The position numbers and the translations under genes are program-made. Of a stretch of DNA of 64,000 nucleotides, positions 8,257 to 17,383 are shown in pieces. The stretch's first letter is position 1. Every line of letters begins with the position of its first letter. This DNA is from Solobacterium sp. (GTDB taxonomy: Bacteria; Bacillota_I; Bacilli_A; Erysipelotrichales; Erysipelotrichaceae). The stretch is from the NCBI GenBank assembly GCA_017512725.1, contig JAFWEW010000022.1:104575-168574 (forward strand), written 5' to 3'. Under the pieces are notes generated by a model. That model was not told the origin of the DNA. It saw only the letters and a list, made by a program, of their open reading frames with translations, and ran no database searches.

Positions 8257-9343
8257 GTCCGCCGATCCGGATACTGTCATCCATCCGCTGGAGTGTCTGC
8301 ACATAACCCTCGTACAGTTCCTTGCATGAGGGAACCTGTTCTTCCGTCGCTTTATCCAGCAGGATGACTTTCGCATGGACATCCTCATCCTTTACGGAAG
8401 CGACAAGATCCATCTTGGGATTGGTCAGTTCGATGCGGTGACGGTCTCCATAGATTGTCTCCGTTACCGTGACTGCCCCCAGAGCGCCGATCCGGTCCGT
8501 AACCTCTTCGCTTTCCGAATACAGGTTTCCAAGCGAATAGAACACCAGCGTATCGTCGATCCAGCAGACCGGCTGAACTGCATTATCCGCATAACCGATA
8601 ATCACAGAGGCGCCTGCTCCGGCAAGTGCTTCTGCGATCTGTTTCTGCCGGTCATTCGGGAGGGAACCCTGACCCCCTTCCCATGCGATTGAAACAATAA
8701 CCAGATCTGCCTGTTCCGCCGCCTTGTTCACAAACAGCGGCGTTTTTTCGTCATCATATACATTGACCAGATACGCTTCGTTTTCCGGAAGCGGGTCTTT
8801 CAGTCCGTCGGTAAAAGACAGATACACCGTACTGATCCCGTTCTGTTCAAAGATCCGCAGCTGGTTCCGTTCATCCGTGGAACTGTGGGTCCCGCTGATC
8901 CTCGCATTCGACTGGTTCCAGTAATTCATTGAGGTATCAATGGCATCCTTGCCATAGGCATGCACTTCCGGATAAGCAAGTCCGACCATGTTAAAACCCT
9001 GTGCACATACCTCATCCGCAAAAGCGGTCCGGGAATCGGTTCCAACCAGAGAATGATAGGTCAAAGCCGCATACTCATAGTTATTGACCAGCTGTCCGAG
9101 TCCGGCAAAAACATCATCGGTATCTTCTTTGCAGGGCATGACTGCTCCGGCCGCAAGAATATTCACCACATTCGTTTCTTCCTTGTCGAGCCAGAACTCC
9201 GGCTTCTCAGGTTCTGCCGGCTTTTTCCCCTGTTCCAGCACTCTTGTGACAACGTTCATCACCAGGCTTGTGACCGCAAGGATCAGTGCCAGCGCAAGCA
9301 GGTATTTTCCATGTTTTTCCCAGAAATTCGTCTGTTTATCCAT
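8249..9343 (-). CDS. CapA-family (poly-gamma-glutamate synthesis type) surface protein
   Basis: A 364-residue protein with one N-terminal membrane anchor (about residues 14-32) and an extracellular CapA/PgsA metallophosphatase-like domain. The family pattern is visible in 'VVNILAAGAVMPCKED', 'EGGQGSLPNDRQKQIAEALAGAGASVIIGY' and 'VFYSLGNLYSES', but the usual GHHPH histidines are replaced by GYADNAVQPV and the early GD motif by GAV. The metal site is therefore degenerate and the enzyme may be inactive. No ribosome binding site precedes the ATG; TATAAT ends six bases upstream of it. Confidence 0.7.
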   Translation of the reverse strand: MDKQTNFWEKHGKYLLALALILAVTSLVMNVVTRVLEQGKKPAEPEKPEFWLDKEETNVVNILAAGAVMPCKEDTDDVFAGLGQLVNNYEYAALTYHSLVGTDSRTAFADEVCAQGFNMVGLAYPEVHAYGKDAIDTSMNYWNQSNARISGTHSSTDERNQLRIFEQNGISTVYLSFTDGLKDPLPENEAYLVNVYDDEKTPLFVNKAAEQADLVIVSIAWEGGQGSLPNDRQKQIAEALAGAGASVIIGYADNAVQPVCWIDDTLVFYSLGNLYSESEEVTDRIGALGAVTVTETIYGDRHRIELTNPKMDLVASVKDEDVHAKVILLDKATEEQVPSCKELYEGYVQTLQRMDDSIRIGGLK

Positions 9344-9463
9344 ATGTCAATTATAACATGCGGCTGTACACTTACTTTTCAGCGAACAGCCGGTTCTTCC
9401 TATTAAAATTGAAAGTCCCTCAGGCGCAAACGGCCGTCTGGCAAAATGACTGGAACAGGAACT

Positions 9464-10822
9464 TTACTCCTGCGGGGATCCGTTGAATTCGATCGTCTCT
9501 GGGATCTGAAGTTTTTCAAGCCGGTCACAGCCTGTAAAAACATCTTTGCAGATATAGCGGATCCCTTCCGGCATATTCAGATGAATCAGCTGCCCGCAGC
9601 CAAAAAATGCCCGGTCATCAATGAAGCCCAGATTCTCCGGAAGCCGGATATCCGCCAGGTGACCGCATCCTTCAAAGGTACTCTCTTCAATCCGGAAGAC
9701 GTCCTTTGGAATCATCACAGAAGCCAGGGAACTGCAGTGATAAAACGCACGGGCGCCAATGGCAGTTACGGTATCTGGCATTTCAAGTCCGGCAAGTGCT
9801 TCACATCCTTCAAACGCACGGTCCCCGATCGACTGCAGCCCTTCCGGCAGTACCACTTCCAAAAGATGATCACAGCCGCGGAACACACCCTCACCTAGTG
9901 CTGCCACCCCGGAAGGAACAACAATCCGCTTCAGTGATGTACAATCCGCAAAGTTCAGCCGCCTGAGTTCCGTGATTCCGCATGGAAGCGTAACATCCTT
10001 CAGATTCGTGCATTCATCAAAAACGGCACCGTCAAGAACTGCAACACGGTCAGGGAGATGAACTGCCGTGATGCTTTCACAGCCGGCAAACGCACGGAAG
10101 CCGATTGTCTGCAGCGTGGACGGCAGAACAAAATCCCTCAGTTTCCTGCAATCGCTGAATGCCCAGGGATCAATCGTTTCAAGTCCTTCGGGAAAGAATA
10201 CATTCTCCAGTTCTTCGCAGCCGTAAAATGCATAGGTTCGAATCGCATTCAGGTGTTTGGAAAAAGAGACTTCTTTGAGCGATTTACCGTTCTGAAATGC
10301 GTAGGGTCCGATATCCGTAACCGTATCTGCAAGTTCAAGATGCAGGAGGGATGGATTATCCGCAAATGCAAAGTCCTTAATTGCCGTGATGCCGGGTTCC
10401 AGAATCACTTCCCAAAGCGCATCGCATCCGATGAAACATTCGTTCGGAATTACCGCGATACTTCCGGGAATACGGATCGTTTCAAGCGCTGTGCAGCACG
10501 CAAATGCCTTACTGCCCAGTTCTGTCAGGTCTGAAGGAAGCCGGATAATGCGAAGCGAGGAACAGGAATGGAATGCATTCTCCCCGATCCGATGAATACT
10601 GTCGGGAAGAAGTATCTGCTCGAGATTCACACAGTCTGCAAACGCATCCTTTTCAATCTCCGTTACACCATCGGGAACCGAAACAGAGCGCAGTTCTTCA
10701 CACGCCAAAAAGGCGGATTCTCCGATCCGGGTGACACCGGCCGGCAGTTCCGCATGCGGTCCGTTGCCTGTATAACGGATCAGACATCCGTCTATGATTT
10801 CAAATTCTGTCGTTTCGTTCAT
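9464..10822 (-). CDS. BspA-like leucine-rich repeat protein without signal peptide
   Basis: A 452-residue protein built almost entirely of LRR_5 (BspA-type) repeats of about 23 residues, with the pattern I..GAF.GC..L..V.LP..; roughly 18 repeats run from residue 22 to the C-terminus. BspA proteins are usually secreted adhesins, but this one begins MNETTEFEIIDGC with no signal peptide or anchor, so it is probably cytosolic and of unknown function. An AGGGAG site and a TATAAT box lie upstream on the minus strand. It is a single-gene unit. Confidence 0.8.
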   Translation of the reverse strand: MNETTEFEIIDGCLIRYTGNGPHAELPAGVTRIGESAFLACEELRSVSVPDGVTEIEKDAFADCVNLEQILLPDSIHRIGENAFHSCSSLRIIRLPSDLTELGSKAFACCTALETIRIPGSIAVIPNECFIGCDALWEVILEPGITAIKDFAFADNPSLLHLELADTVTDIGPYAFQNGKSLKEVSFSKHLNAIRTYAFYGCEELENVFFPEGLETIDPWAFSDCRKLRDFVLPSTLQTIGFRAFAGCESITAVHLPDRVAVLDGAVFDECTNLKDVTLPCGITELRRLNFADCTSLKRIVVPSGVAALGEGVFRGCDHLLEVVLPEGLQSIGDRAFEGCEALAGLEMPDTVTAIGARAFYHCSSLASVMIPKDVFRIEESTFEGCGHLADIRLPENLGFIDDRAFFGCGQLIHLNMPEGIRYICKDVFTGCDRLEKLQIPETIEFNGSPQE

Positions 10823-10987
10823 GATTCTCCCTGAGTTCTGCTACCTGCATTATAACAATTAGACCAATGATTTCCGGTATTCTGCCAGAGCTATCAGGCA
10901 TCTGTTTCTGATACAGGTATATTCGGAATGTTATATTGTGGTTATCGGTAACCGATGAAATCAGAAAACGAACAGGGAGGACCAGTC

Positions 10988-11194
10988 ATGGAAGATGAAT
11001 TCAACGAAGTACTGTTTGATGTAATGAAAGAGGACATGACAAGCATCAGTGCTCTGTCTATTGAAACCGGCATTTCCGAAGAGAAGATCCGCAGTTATCT
11101 GAATGGCAATGCGCCGGATCAGTTTGATGCGGAACGGATCGCACAGGCGCTTGGAGTCAGTATGCGCACACTTTTCAAACACATACGCCCGTAG
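10988..11194 (+). CDS. Small helix-turn-helix protein (XRE-like)
   Basis: A 68-residue protein with one HTH fold: 'SISALSIETGISEEKIRSYLNGN' followed by 'DAERIAQALGVSMRTLFKHI'. It resembles minimal Cro/C1-type DNA-binding proteins, with no other domain. The ATG at 10988 is chosen because AGGGAGG precedes it by a few bases; an in-frame ATG at 10955 lacks such a site. Its targets are unknown; the downstream alpha/beta hydrolase gene in the same orientation may be one. Confidence 0.65.
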   Translation: MEDEFNEVLFDVMKEDMTSISALSIETGISEEKIRSYLNGNAPDQFDAERIAQALGVSMRTLFKHIRP

Positions 11195-11201
11195 AGAAAG
11201 G

Positions 11202-11243
11202 AAACCGGAAATCGTATAACAGATGAATGATATCGGTTTTTTT
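11202..11243 (+). terminator. Possible terminator after the small HTH gene
   Basis: AAACCG (11202-11207) can pair with CGGTTT (11234-11239) with further weak internal pairing, followed by a T run. The loop is large, so this is a tentative call. Confidence 0.4.
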
Positions 11244-11281
11244 GTGTTTCTGACTGCAGAACCGGAAGGAGTAATCCGCTT

Positions 11282-12220
11282 ATGAAGAAAGTATTTAAGT
11301 TTATAGGAATTGCTCTGCTGAGCATAGTGATCCTGATTGTATTGTTTCTGTTCGGCGTCAAAATCTGGAACCATATTGCAATGAGCAGTGAAACGGAGCT
11401 GCTTCAGAATCATCCCGGTGAATGCGTTGAAGTAGACGGTCATGACATGAATATCTATACCGAGGGTGAAGGCAGCCATACATTGGTATTCCTGTCCGGC
11501 TGGAAGGTCCCCTCTCCGATCTACGAATACAAACCCTTATATTCCAGGCTCAGTGATAGTTACCGATGTGTTGTCATTGAGAAATTCGGATATGGGTTCA
11601 GCGATAACTTTGATGGAGCACGCGACTTTGATACACTGCTCCGTCAGGACCGGGAAGCGCTGCAGAAAGCCGGTATTGAAGGCCCTTACGTTTTGTGTCC
11701 GCATTCACTGTCCGGCTTTGAGGCAGAACTGTGGGCCCAGAAGTATCCCGAAGAAGTCGAAGCCGTTATCGGACTTGATATGTGTCTGGGCGGATGTTTC
11801 GATCCGGCAGAAGACACCAAAAGTTCGAAAACACAGAATACGATTGACAAAATCGGTGCATTCTTTGGGATCAACCGCTTTTTAATGAGCATCAGTGAAT
11901 TCGAAGGTCTTTCAAAGGAAGAGATCAGGCAGTATATTGCCCTTGGCTGTAAAAACCTTGGCAACGATACTGCTGCCCGTGAATGTGACGGCATCGTCGA
12001 TGTCTTCAAAGAGATCGAAAGCACTCCGCTTCCGACAGTCCCGACGATCCAGTATGTATCCGGCGTAAAAAAAGACAATGAACTCTGGGTAAACGCACAT
12101 CAGGAATTTGTGAATGCCTCACAGAATGGCCGGTATGTTCAGCTTGACTGCGGTCACTATGTCCACAATTATGAATCGGAGCGAATCGCCACCGATATAA
12201 AGGAATTGATCGGAAACTGA
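11282..12220 (+). CDS. Membrane-anchored alpha/beta hydrolase
   Basis: A 312-residue protein with an N-terminal membrane helix (about 8-28) and an alpha/beta-hydrolase fold outside the membrane. The nucleophile elbow is HSLSGFEA (G-x-S-x-G relaxed to H-S-L-S-G), preceded by the typical 'RCVVIEKFGYGFSD' strand-loop. The catalytic His is probably in 'LDCGHYVHNY' near the C-terminus. It could be an esterase or lipase; the substrate is not predictable. A GGAAGGAG site sits upstream. It stands between the small HTH gene and the PLPHP operon, all on the plus strand. Confidence 0.75.
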   Translation: MKKVFKFIGIALLSIVILIVLFLFGVKIWNHIAMSSETELLQNHPGECVEVDGHDMNIYTEGEGSHTLVFLSGWKVPSPIYEYKPLYSRLSDSYRCVVIEKFGYGFSDNFDGARDFDTLLRQDREALQKAGIEGPYVLCPHSLSGFEAELWAQKYPEEVEAVIGLDMCLGGCFDPAEDTKSSKTQNTIDKIGAFFGINRFLMSISEFEGLSKEEIRQYIALGCKNLGNDTAARECDGIVDVFKEIESTPLPTVPTIQYVSGVKKDNELWVNAHQEFVNASQNGRYVQLDCGHYVHNYESERIATDIKELIGN

Positions 12221-12326
12221 CGGGACCGTCCGATATGCGGGAATCCAATACACGAAACACGTATTTCCATCCGTAATTCGACGGTTTCTCCACGTATTCC
12301 TAAGAACATGGGTTTATAATGTTCAC

Positions 12327-12971
12327 ATGTTTGCAAAAGATAACTATCAAGAGGTTTTAAATGAGCTGAACGGCAGCGCAAAACTCTGTGCCGTCTCCAA
12401 AATGCATCCTGCGGAGGACATCCAGACGGCGTACGATCTTGGCCAGCGGATCTTCGGGGAAAACAAGGCAAATGAACTCTGCGCAAAGGCAGAACTCCTT
12501 CCGAAGGATATTGAATGGCATTTCATCGGTCATCTGCAGCGCAACAAGGTCCGGCAGATCCTGCCCTATGTTTCCTGCATTCAGTCGCTGGATTCCGTAC
12601 GGCTGGCAGAGACAATCGAAAAAGAAGCCACAAAGCTGAACCGCACCGTAGACTGCATGCTGGAGTTCCATCTGGCTTCTTCCGATACGAATAAGACCGG
12701 TCTGCTTCCGCAGGAAGCGGACACGATGCTCGAAGAATGCAGGAAGCTCCCGCATGTTCACCTTGTCGGAATGATGACAATGGGACCGCATACGGATGAA
12801 GAAAATGAGATCCGCAGAGTCTTCTCAGAAGGTCATGAACTATTCCTGCGTCTTTCGCATGACAACAGCGATATTCAGATTCTTTCCATGGGAATGAGTG
12901 ATGATTATCTTCTTGCGCTCGAAGCCGGATCCAATATGGTCCGGATCGGTTCCAAACTGTTTCGGGGGTAA
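12327..12971 (+). CDS. YggS-family pyridoxal phosphate homeostasis protein (PLPHP)
   Basis: A 214-residue single-domain PLP-binding TIM barrel that buffers pyridoxal 5'-phosphate and affects amino-acid pools. The PLP lysine is in 'LCAVSKMHP', followed by 'IFGENKANEL' and 'WHFIGHLQRNKV', and the C-terminal 'LSMGMSDDYLLALEAGSNMVRIGSKLF' is a family hallmark. It is the first gene of a three-gene operon with an aminotransferase (5-bp gap) and a phospholipase-like protein. The start has no ribosome binding site; TATAAT (12315-12320) ends six bases before the ATG, so translation is probably leaderless. Confidence 0.95.
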   Translation: MFAKDNYQEVLNELNGSAKLCAVSKMHPAEDIQTAYDLGQRIFGENKANELCAKAELLPKDIEWHFIGHLQRNKVRQILPYVSCIQSLDSVRLAETIEKEATKLNRTVDCMLEFHLASSDTNKTGLLPQEADTMLEECRKLPHVHLVGMMTMGPHTDEENEIRRVFSEGHELFLRLSHDNSDIQILSMGMSDDYLLALEAGSNMVRIGSKLFRG

Positions 12972-12976
12972 TTGCC

Positions 12977-14221
12977 ATGAGATTTGTGAAAAAAAGTGCG
13001 GATCTTTCGCCGATCCGGGATACCGTGTTTGCGATCGTTTCCCTGGCCGTCAGGGACAAAAAGGAAAACGGAGATCTTGTGACCGATGCGACAATCGGTT
13101 CGCTCTTTGATGAAGACGGTAAATTTGTTGCGTTTGACAGTGTATTTGATCATTACAACAAAATCGACCACCGGGTTAAGGGGGCTTATGCCTCCAGTTT
13201 CCGCGGGGATCCTGCCTATTGTGAAACGGTGTACCAGTGGGTAACACAGGGGGCTGATCTTGCCCTGAAGCACTGCGTAATTGCGACACCCGGCGGAAGC
13301 GGAGCCGTATCTGCCGGATTCATGTCCTTTCTGGAACCGGGAGAAAGCATTCTGATTCCGGATCTCGGCTGGGAATCCTATGAGCTGATGGCCCGGCAGA
13401 ACAATCTCAAGGCGGTCTCCTATGAGATGTTCGACGGGGATCATTTCAATCTTCATTCCGTTCAGAAAAACATTGAAACGATCATGGAGAAACAGGACCA
13501 CATTGTTCTGGTCCTCAATGACCCCTGCCATAACCCAAGCGGCTATTCCATGAGCTATGAGGAATGGAGCCTTCTGATTGCGTATCTGCGTGAGGTATCA
13601 AAGACACACGCGGTCATTCTGATCAACGATATCGCTTATATCGATTATTCCTATAACCTGAACCGCAGCCGGGAATACATGAACTGCTTTAATGCGTTTA
13701 CCGACAATATGATGGCAGTTATCGCATTCTCCTGTTCCAAAGCGCTGACATCCTATGGTCTTCGCTGCGGGGCGGCAGTCATCGTTTCACCGAACGAAAC
13801 TGCGGTAGCGGAAACCGGAACGGCATTTGAAAAGATTGCCCGTTCGATCTGGTCCAATATCCCAAATGCGGCTATGGCCAACTTCACCTGGGTGGTCACC
13901 GATAACCGGGAAGCCTACCTGTCGGAAAAGCAGAACTATATCGATCTGCTTCATGAGCGCAGCGCGATTTTCCTGAAGGAAGCCGCAGAATGCGGTCTGC
14001 CGCTGTATCCATACCGGGAAGGATTCTTCATCACCGTACGGATCAAAGACAACGACCTTGTCTCCCGTGTCCATGAAGCACTGATGGAACAGCATATTTA
14101 CACCGTTATCACAAACAAAGGCATCCGGATTGCAGTATGTTCCCTGCCGAAACGCAAGGCAGCGGGACTTGCCGCGAAGATCATGAACGTGATGAATCAG
14201 GTCCGGCAGGAAGGAGAATAA
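12977..14221 (+). CDS. Class I/II aminotransferase (fold type I PLP enzyme)
   Basis: A 414-residue aminotransferase related to aspartate and aromatic amino-acid aminotransferases. Motifs include the substrate/PLP loop 'NDPCHNPSGYSM' (with the conserved Asn), the 'INDIAYIDY' strand with the PLP-contacting Asp and Tyr, the Schiff-base lysine in 'FSCSKALTSYGLRCG', and the carboxylate-binding Arg in 'KGIRIAVCSLP'. Its place behind the PLP-homeostasis gene fits a PLP-dependent metabolic role. Specificity cannot be read; aspartate, tyrosine or a similar acceptor is possible. It is followed after 4 bp by the phospholipase-like gene. Confidence 0.9.
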   Translation: MRFVKKSADLSPIRDTVFAIVSLAVRDKKENGDLVTDATIGSLFDEDGKFVAFDSVFDHYNKIDHRVKGAYASSFRGDPAYCETVYQWVTQGADLALKHCVIATPGGSGAVSAGFMSFLEPGESILIPDLGWESYELMARQNNLKAVSYEMFDGDHFNLHSVQKNIETIMEKQDHIVLVLNDPCHNPSGYSMSYEEWSLLIAYLREVSKTHAVILINDIAYIDYSYNLNRSREYMNCFNAFTDNMMAVIAFSCSKALTSYGLRCGAAVIVSPNETAVAETGTAFEKIARSIWSNIPNAAMANFTWVVTDNREAYLSEKQNYIDLLHERSAIFLKEAAECGLPLYPYREGFFITVRIKDNDLVSRVHEALMEQHIYTVITNKGIRIAVCSLPKRKAAGLAAKIMNVMNQVRQEGE

Positions 14222-14225
14222 CGAT

Positions 14226-15092
14226 ATGCCAGCAGCTACAACACATGCCGAATTTGCCAAACAGGTTTTCAAACTGCTTCCGGAAGAAGAACAGAAGAAG
14301 ATCACCAGCAAGCCGATGTATTATCTCGGTTCGCAGGGGCCGGATCTCTTCTTCTTTCATAAATACATGTTTCTGCCGGGTTCTCTGAACCAGTACGGCG
14401 GGATGATGCATTCCGATCACGTATGGGAAACGATTGCCTATATGAAAAAGCATACTCATACGCCCGCTCTTCACAGTTATTTCATGGGCTTTCTGACCCA
14501 TTATGCACTGGACTCCTCCTGTCATCCGATCATCAATGCCTATTCCAAAAAGGAATATGATCTCGAAGGAAGAAATGAGAGTGAAGCGCACTTCCGCATT
14601 GAAGGTGAGATCGACGCATGGCTGCTGAACAGTACCGGCCGGTCGATTCAGAATTACAATGTCTACACGATGTTAAAAGTATCCCGCCAGGAAGCGAAGG
14701 AACTCGGAAGAATGTACCACGGACTGTTTCAGGAAGTATATGGTCTTGATATTCCGGAAAAGGCAATTGAGAATGCCTGTTATGACTGTGCCCGTATCAC
14801 AAAGCAGCTGAAGCCGGGCACCCGCAAGCACCGGGTGGCACATCGCGTGGAAAAGATCGCAAAAATGCCCCATCTGATTACCGGGATGATGCTGACGGAC
14901 AAGGAAAACGCACAGCCAGCCGTTCTGAATCCGGAACATGACCTCTGGGTATGGTACGGTCAGTACCGCAAGACCTTTCCGGAACTCATGAAGGAAGCGG
15001 AGGAACTGGCGCTGAAACTGATTCCGGACCCGCAGAAGAATCTGATCAAAAAGAACTTCAACGGCGTCCCGGAAGGTGAAACGATATTATAA
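14226..15092 (+). CDS. Zinc-dependent phospholipase C family protein
   Basis: A 288-residue cytosolic-looking relative of the zinc-dependent phospholipase C/S1-P1 helical fold. Likely metal ligands are the N-terminal 'TTHAEFAKQV', 'GSQGPDLFFFHKY', 'MMHSDHVWETIAYMKKH', 'GFLTHYALDSSCHPIINAY' and the acidic 'EAHFRIEGEID', which together supply the His and Asp set. Unlike secreted phospholipase C toxins it has no signal peptide. It ends the PLPHP operon and is followed by a strong bidirectional terminator. The physiological substrate is unknown. Confidence 0.8.
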   Translation: MPAATTHAEFAKQVFKLLPEEEQKKITSKPMYYLGSQGPDLFFFHKYMFLPGSLNQYGGMMHSDHVWETIAYMKKHTHTPALHSYFMGFLTHYALDSSCHPIINAYSKKEYDLEGRNESEAHFRIEGEIDAWLLNSTGRSIQNYNVYTMLKVSRQEAKELGRMYHGLFQEVYGLDIPEKAIENACYDCARITKQLKPGTRKHRVAHRVEKIAKMPHLITGMMLTDKENAQPAVLNPEHDLWVWYGQYRKTFPELMKEAEELALKLIPDPQKNLIKKNFNGVPEGETIL

Positions 15093-15099
15093 AAAAATG

Positions 15100-15151
15100 A
15101 AGGAGTTACCCCTGATCACATGGATCCTTGTGAGGGATGACTCCTTCTTTT
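15100..15151. terminator. Bidirectional terminator between convergent genes
   Basis: AAGGAGTTACCC (15100 onward) pairs imperfectly with GGGATGACTCCTT (ending 15146). A T-rich run follows on the plus strand and seven A precede it, so it can end both the phospholipase-like and the metallophosphoesterase transcripts. Confidence 0.8.
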
Positions 15152-16293
15152 CAGTCAAAGTGCAGATGGATCAGAACGATTTCACTTTTCGCAGGCCATT
15201 TATAGTGCCAGCCCCATGCGGCAACCCCTGAAGTCGTCACTGCATTCAGATCGCCGTACTTCCGCCAGCCATAATACATATCATTCAGAGCAGGTTCTCC
15301 CAGAAAGAACGGAATATTAAAGCCATGCGTATGTCCTGCCACCGCAAGATCGACTCCAAGTTCAGACATTTCCCGGAAGTGTTTTGGCCGATGGGTAAGC
15401 ATCAGGACCGGATTTTCCGGATTGATTTCCAGTGCGTCCATCAGCTGCTGATAGGTAAGCGGACTGTGCTTGGGATCATCATGTCCGATCAGCTGTACAT
15501 CTTCTCCCAGAATCGTCATCTGATCTTCCAGGGTTGTCACTCCCATTGACCGGATCGTTTTTGCGGCCCAGTCATCGTTTGAGTCATCATGGTTCCCATA
15601 GACATAATAGATTCCGTATCTTGGCTGAGGAATGGTCTCCAGCATCCATTTCACCAGTTCGACATCATGGTCAGAAGTTGTTTCGTCAAAGATATCCCCT
15701 GCCAGAAGAATCACATCCGCATCTGCCTGACGGATCTGCTCCGCCAGTTCCGTATACGTAAACTCCCAGTTGCCGCTGCCGGCATGAAGATCTGCCAGCA
15801 GAAGTACATTCAGATCCTTTCTGGCACTTTTCTTATGGATCGTAATATCATATTCCGTTGTGTTGAGAATATCGATGTTAAAGTATCCGGCCGTTGTTAT
15901 CACATAGGCAGTCAGAATAAACAGAATCGAATGTACCCGTCTGTCCGTAAGCCAGCGCTTTCCTTCTTCCGGGATCTCAGCACCGCGCTTCTTCATAATG
16001 AACCGATACAGAGAGCTGATCAGAAGACGCACCGCAAACAGGATCGTCAGCAGCAGGACCATCAGATAGTAATAGGTTCCGATCCGGACGATCTCATACT
16101 TGATCCCGGCATGAGGGATCGACTTAAATACCGTAAAGATAATCGAAATAGCAATCATCCCGGTAAGGTGCCACAGGATCAGCACCGCCCGGAACAGTTT
16201 GTTTTCACGCCAGCTTTTTGGGTAGTTCCGATAGACAAATACGGTCATCGCGAGAAAAAGAAGCACGGATGCCATAAAGAAGATTTGATACAT
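15151..16293 (-). CDS. Membrane metallophosphoesterase (YkuE-like)
   Basis: A 380-residue protein with four or so N-terminal membrane helices (residues 1-145) followed by a calcineurin-type phosphoesterase domain. All five metal motifs are visible: LLADLHAG, LLAGDIFDE, YGNHDD, LTHRP and AGHTHGF. The domain probably faces the outside and hydrolyses phosphodiester or phosphomonoester bonds, as UDP-diacylglucosamine-type or lipid phosphatases of this family do; the substrate is unknown. An AAGGAGGC site supports the start. It is a single-gene unit ending at a shared terminator. Confidence 0.85.
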   Translation of the reverse strand: MYQIFFMASVLLFLAMTVFVYRNYPKSWRENKLFRAVLILWHLTGMIAISIIFTVFKSIPHAGIKYEIVRIGTYYYLMVLLLTILFAVRLLISSLYRFIMKKRGAEIPEEGKRWLTDRRVHSILFILTAYVITTAGYFNIDILNTTEYDITIHKKSARKDLNVLLLADLHAGSGNWEFTYTELAEQIRQADADVILLAGDIFDETTSDHDVELVKWMLETIPQPRYGIYYVYGNHDDSNDDWAAKTIRSMGVTTLEDQMTILGEDVQLIGHDDPKHSPLTYQQLMDALEINPENPVLMLTHRPKHFREMSELGVDLAVAGHTHGFNIPFFLGEPALNDMYYGWRKYGDLNAVTTSGVAAWGWHYKWPAKSEIVLIHLHFD

Positions 16294-16356
16294 TGTTATG
16301 CCTCCTTTTCGTCTGAATGCATCTTACAACAAAAAACACGGTAAGCCGTGTTTCTC

Positions 16357-16743
16357 TCAGTCTGATTCTCCCCATGCGGGTATTTCACTGCCCTTGCGGA
16401 TCAGTACGGTTTTCTGATAATCCGTCTGGTTCAGGAAATGGAGCACTTCTTCTTCCTCTTCCTTCGTACACCCCGCAAGAATTTTGACATCCAGTGTTTT
16501 CTTCAGAATATCCGCTGCGATCACCAGTGCCGTGATCGAATAATGGCTCCCCGAGCCAAGATACACCGATACTCCTTCCACAAGACCATTGGTGTCTGCC
16601 AGATGTGCGTAATCAACCGGATAGATCAGATTCGCAAACTCCGGATGGCATTCCCCTTTTTTGCGTGTCTTTTTAATTGTGCTGGACAGATACAGTGTGT
16701 TCAGCTTCTGCCAGAAATATGCGTTGTTTTCGTATTGTGCCAT
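16357..16743 (-). CDS. Inorganic pyrophosphatase-like protein with a degenerate active site
   Basis: The 128-residue product aligns by eye with the small clostridial 'inorganic pyrophosphatase' group: 'FWQKLNTLYLSSTIKK...CHPEFANLIYPVDYAHL...EGVSVYLGSG' followed by 'DVKILAGCTKEEEEEVLHFLNQTDYQKTVLIRK'. The family usually reads HPRYPDIIYPLDYGYL and GGGIDVWVGS; here the catalytic Asp-bearing IDVWVG is VSVYLG, so catalysis is doubtful. It is cytosolic. A GAGGGG site precedes the ATG. It may bind a nucleotide or phosphate ligand instead; the role is unknown. Confidence 0.6.
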   Translation of the reverse strand: MAQYENNAYFWQKLNTLYLSSTIKKTRKKGECHPEFANLIYPVDYAHLADTNGLVEGVSVYLGSGSHYSITALVIAADILKKTLDVKILAGCTKEEEEEVLHFLNQTDYQKTVLIRKGSEIPAWGESD

Positions 16744-16825
16744 GATATCCCCTCTTATTGAGCATCGTCATTATACAAGTTTTTCAAAGGACTGTAAACA
16801 ATTTCAAAAATGTATGAAATTATTT

Positions 16826-17383
16826 TCAGAGGCTGTGAATACGAACGTGCGTATATGACAGCAGTTCTCCGATTTCATAACGACCCGTGAGATTCATGGC
16901 ATGCGCAACAATCATCAGACAGCCAAAGGCATCCGATGAAGCAAGGTGGTGCTCAAGTTCAATATCCAGATAGGAACACATATCATTGAGACGGTGATGC
17001 GGAAGCTGCGGGAACAGCGTCCTGCTCAGGGCAACCGTATCAAAATAATTCAGATACGGAACCGGAAGGCCGCAGTTCAGACAGGCAGCCTTCAGGCAGC
17101 CCATATCAAATCTGGCATTATGCGCACAGACAATGGCATCATCAAAAAACGGCCGGATCTCTTTCAGTACCGTTCTGAAATCCGGCGCATCTTCAACGTC
17201 TTCCGGACGGATTCCGTGGATCTGGATATTGATCGGTGCGAACCAGCTTACATTGGCTTCCGGACGGATCAGAGAATAATACGCCTCTCCCGCACATCCG
17301 TCCTCCATGACTGAAATGCCAACCGCACATACGGATGCCGGATTGCCGTTGGCTGTCTCGAAATCGATCGCCGTTACTTTCAT
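16826..17383 (-). CDS. DEDDh 3'-5' exonuclease (DnaQ/PolC-epsilon-like)
   Basis: A 185-residue standalone exonuclease domain. ExoI is 'AIDFETANG' (two catalytic acids), ExoII is 'VCAHNARFDMGCL', and ExoIII has 'HHLASSDAFGCL' with the DEDDh His and Asp. Similar single-domain proteins proofread or trim DNA/RNA ends; there is no polymerase or helicase part. Its ATG overlaps the stop of the ArsR regulator by 4 bases, so the gene pair is translationally coupled. Confidence 0.9.
   Translation of the reverse strand: MKVTAIDFETANGNPASVCAVGISVMEDGCAGEAYYSLIRPEANVSWFAPINIQIHGIRPEDVEDAPDFRTVLKEIRPFFDDAIVCAHNARFDMGCLKAACLNCGLPVPYLNYFDTVALSRTLFPQLPHHRLNDMCSYLDIELEHHLASSDAFGCLMIVAHAMNLTGRYEIGELLSYTHVRIHSL

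Noticed and set aside
8249..9343. Capsule (poly-gamma-glutamate) operon
   Set aside because: Only a CapA-like protein with a degenerate metal site is present; no capB or capC genes nearby.
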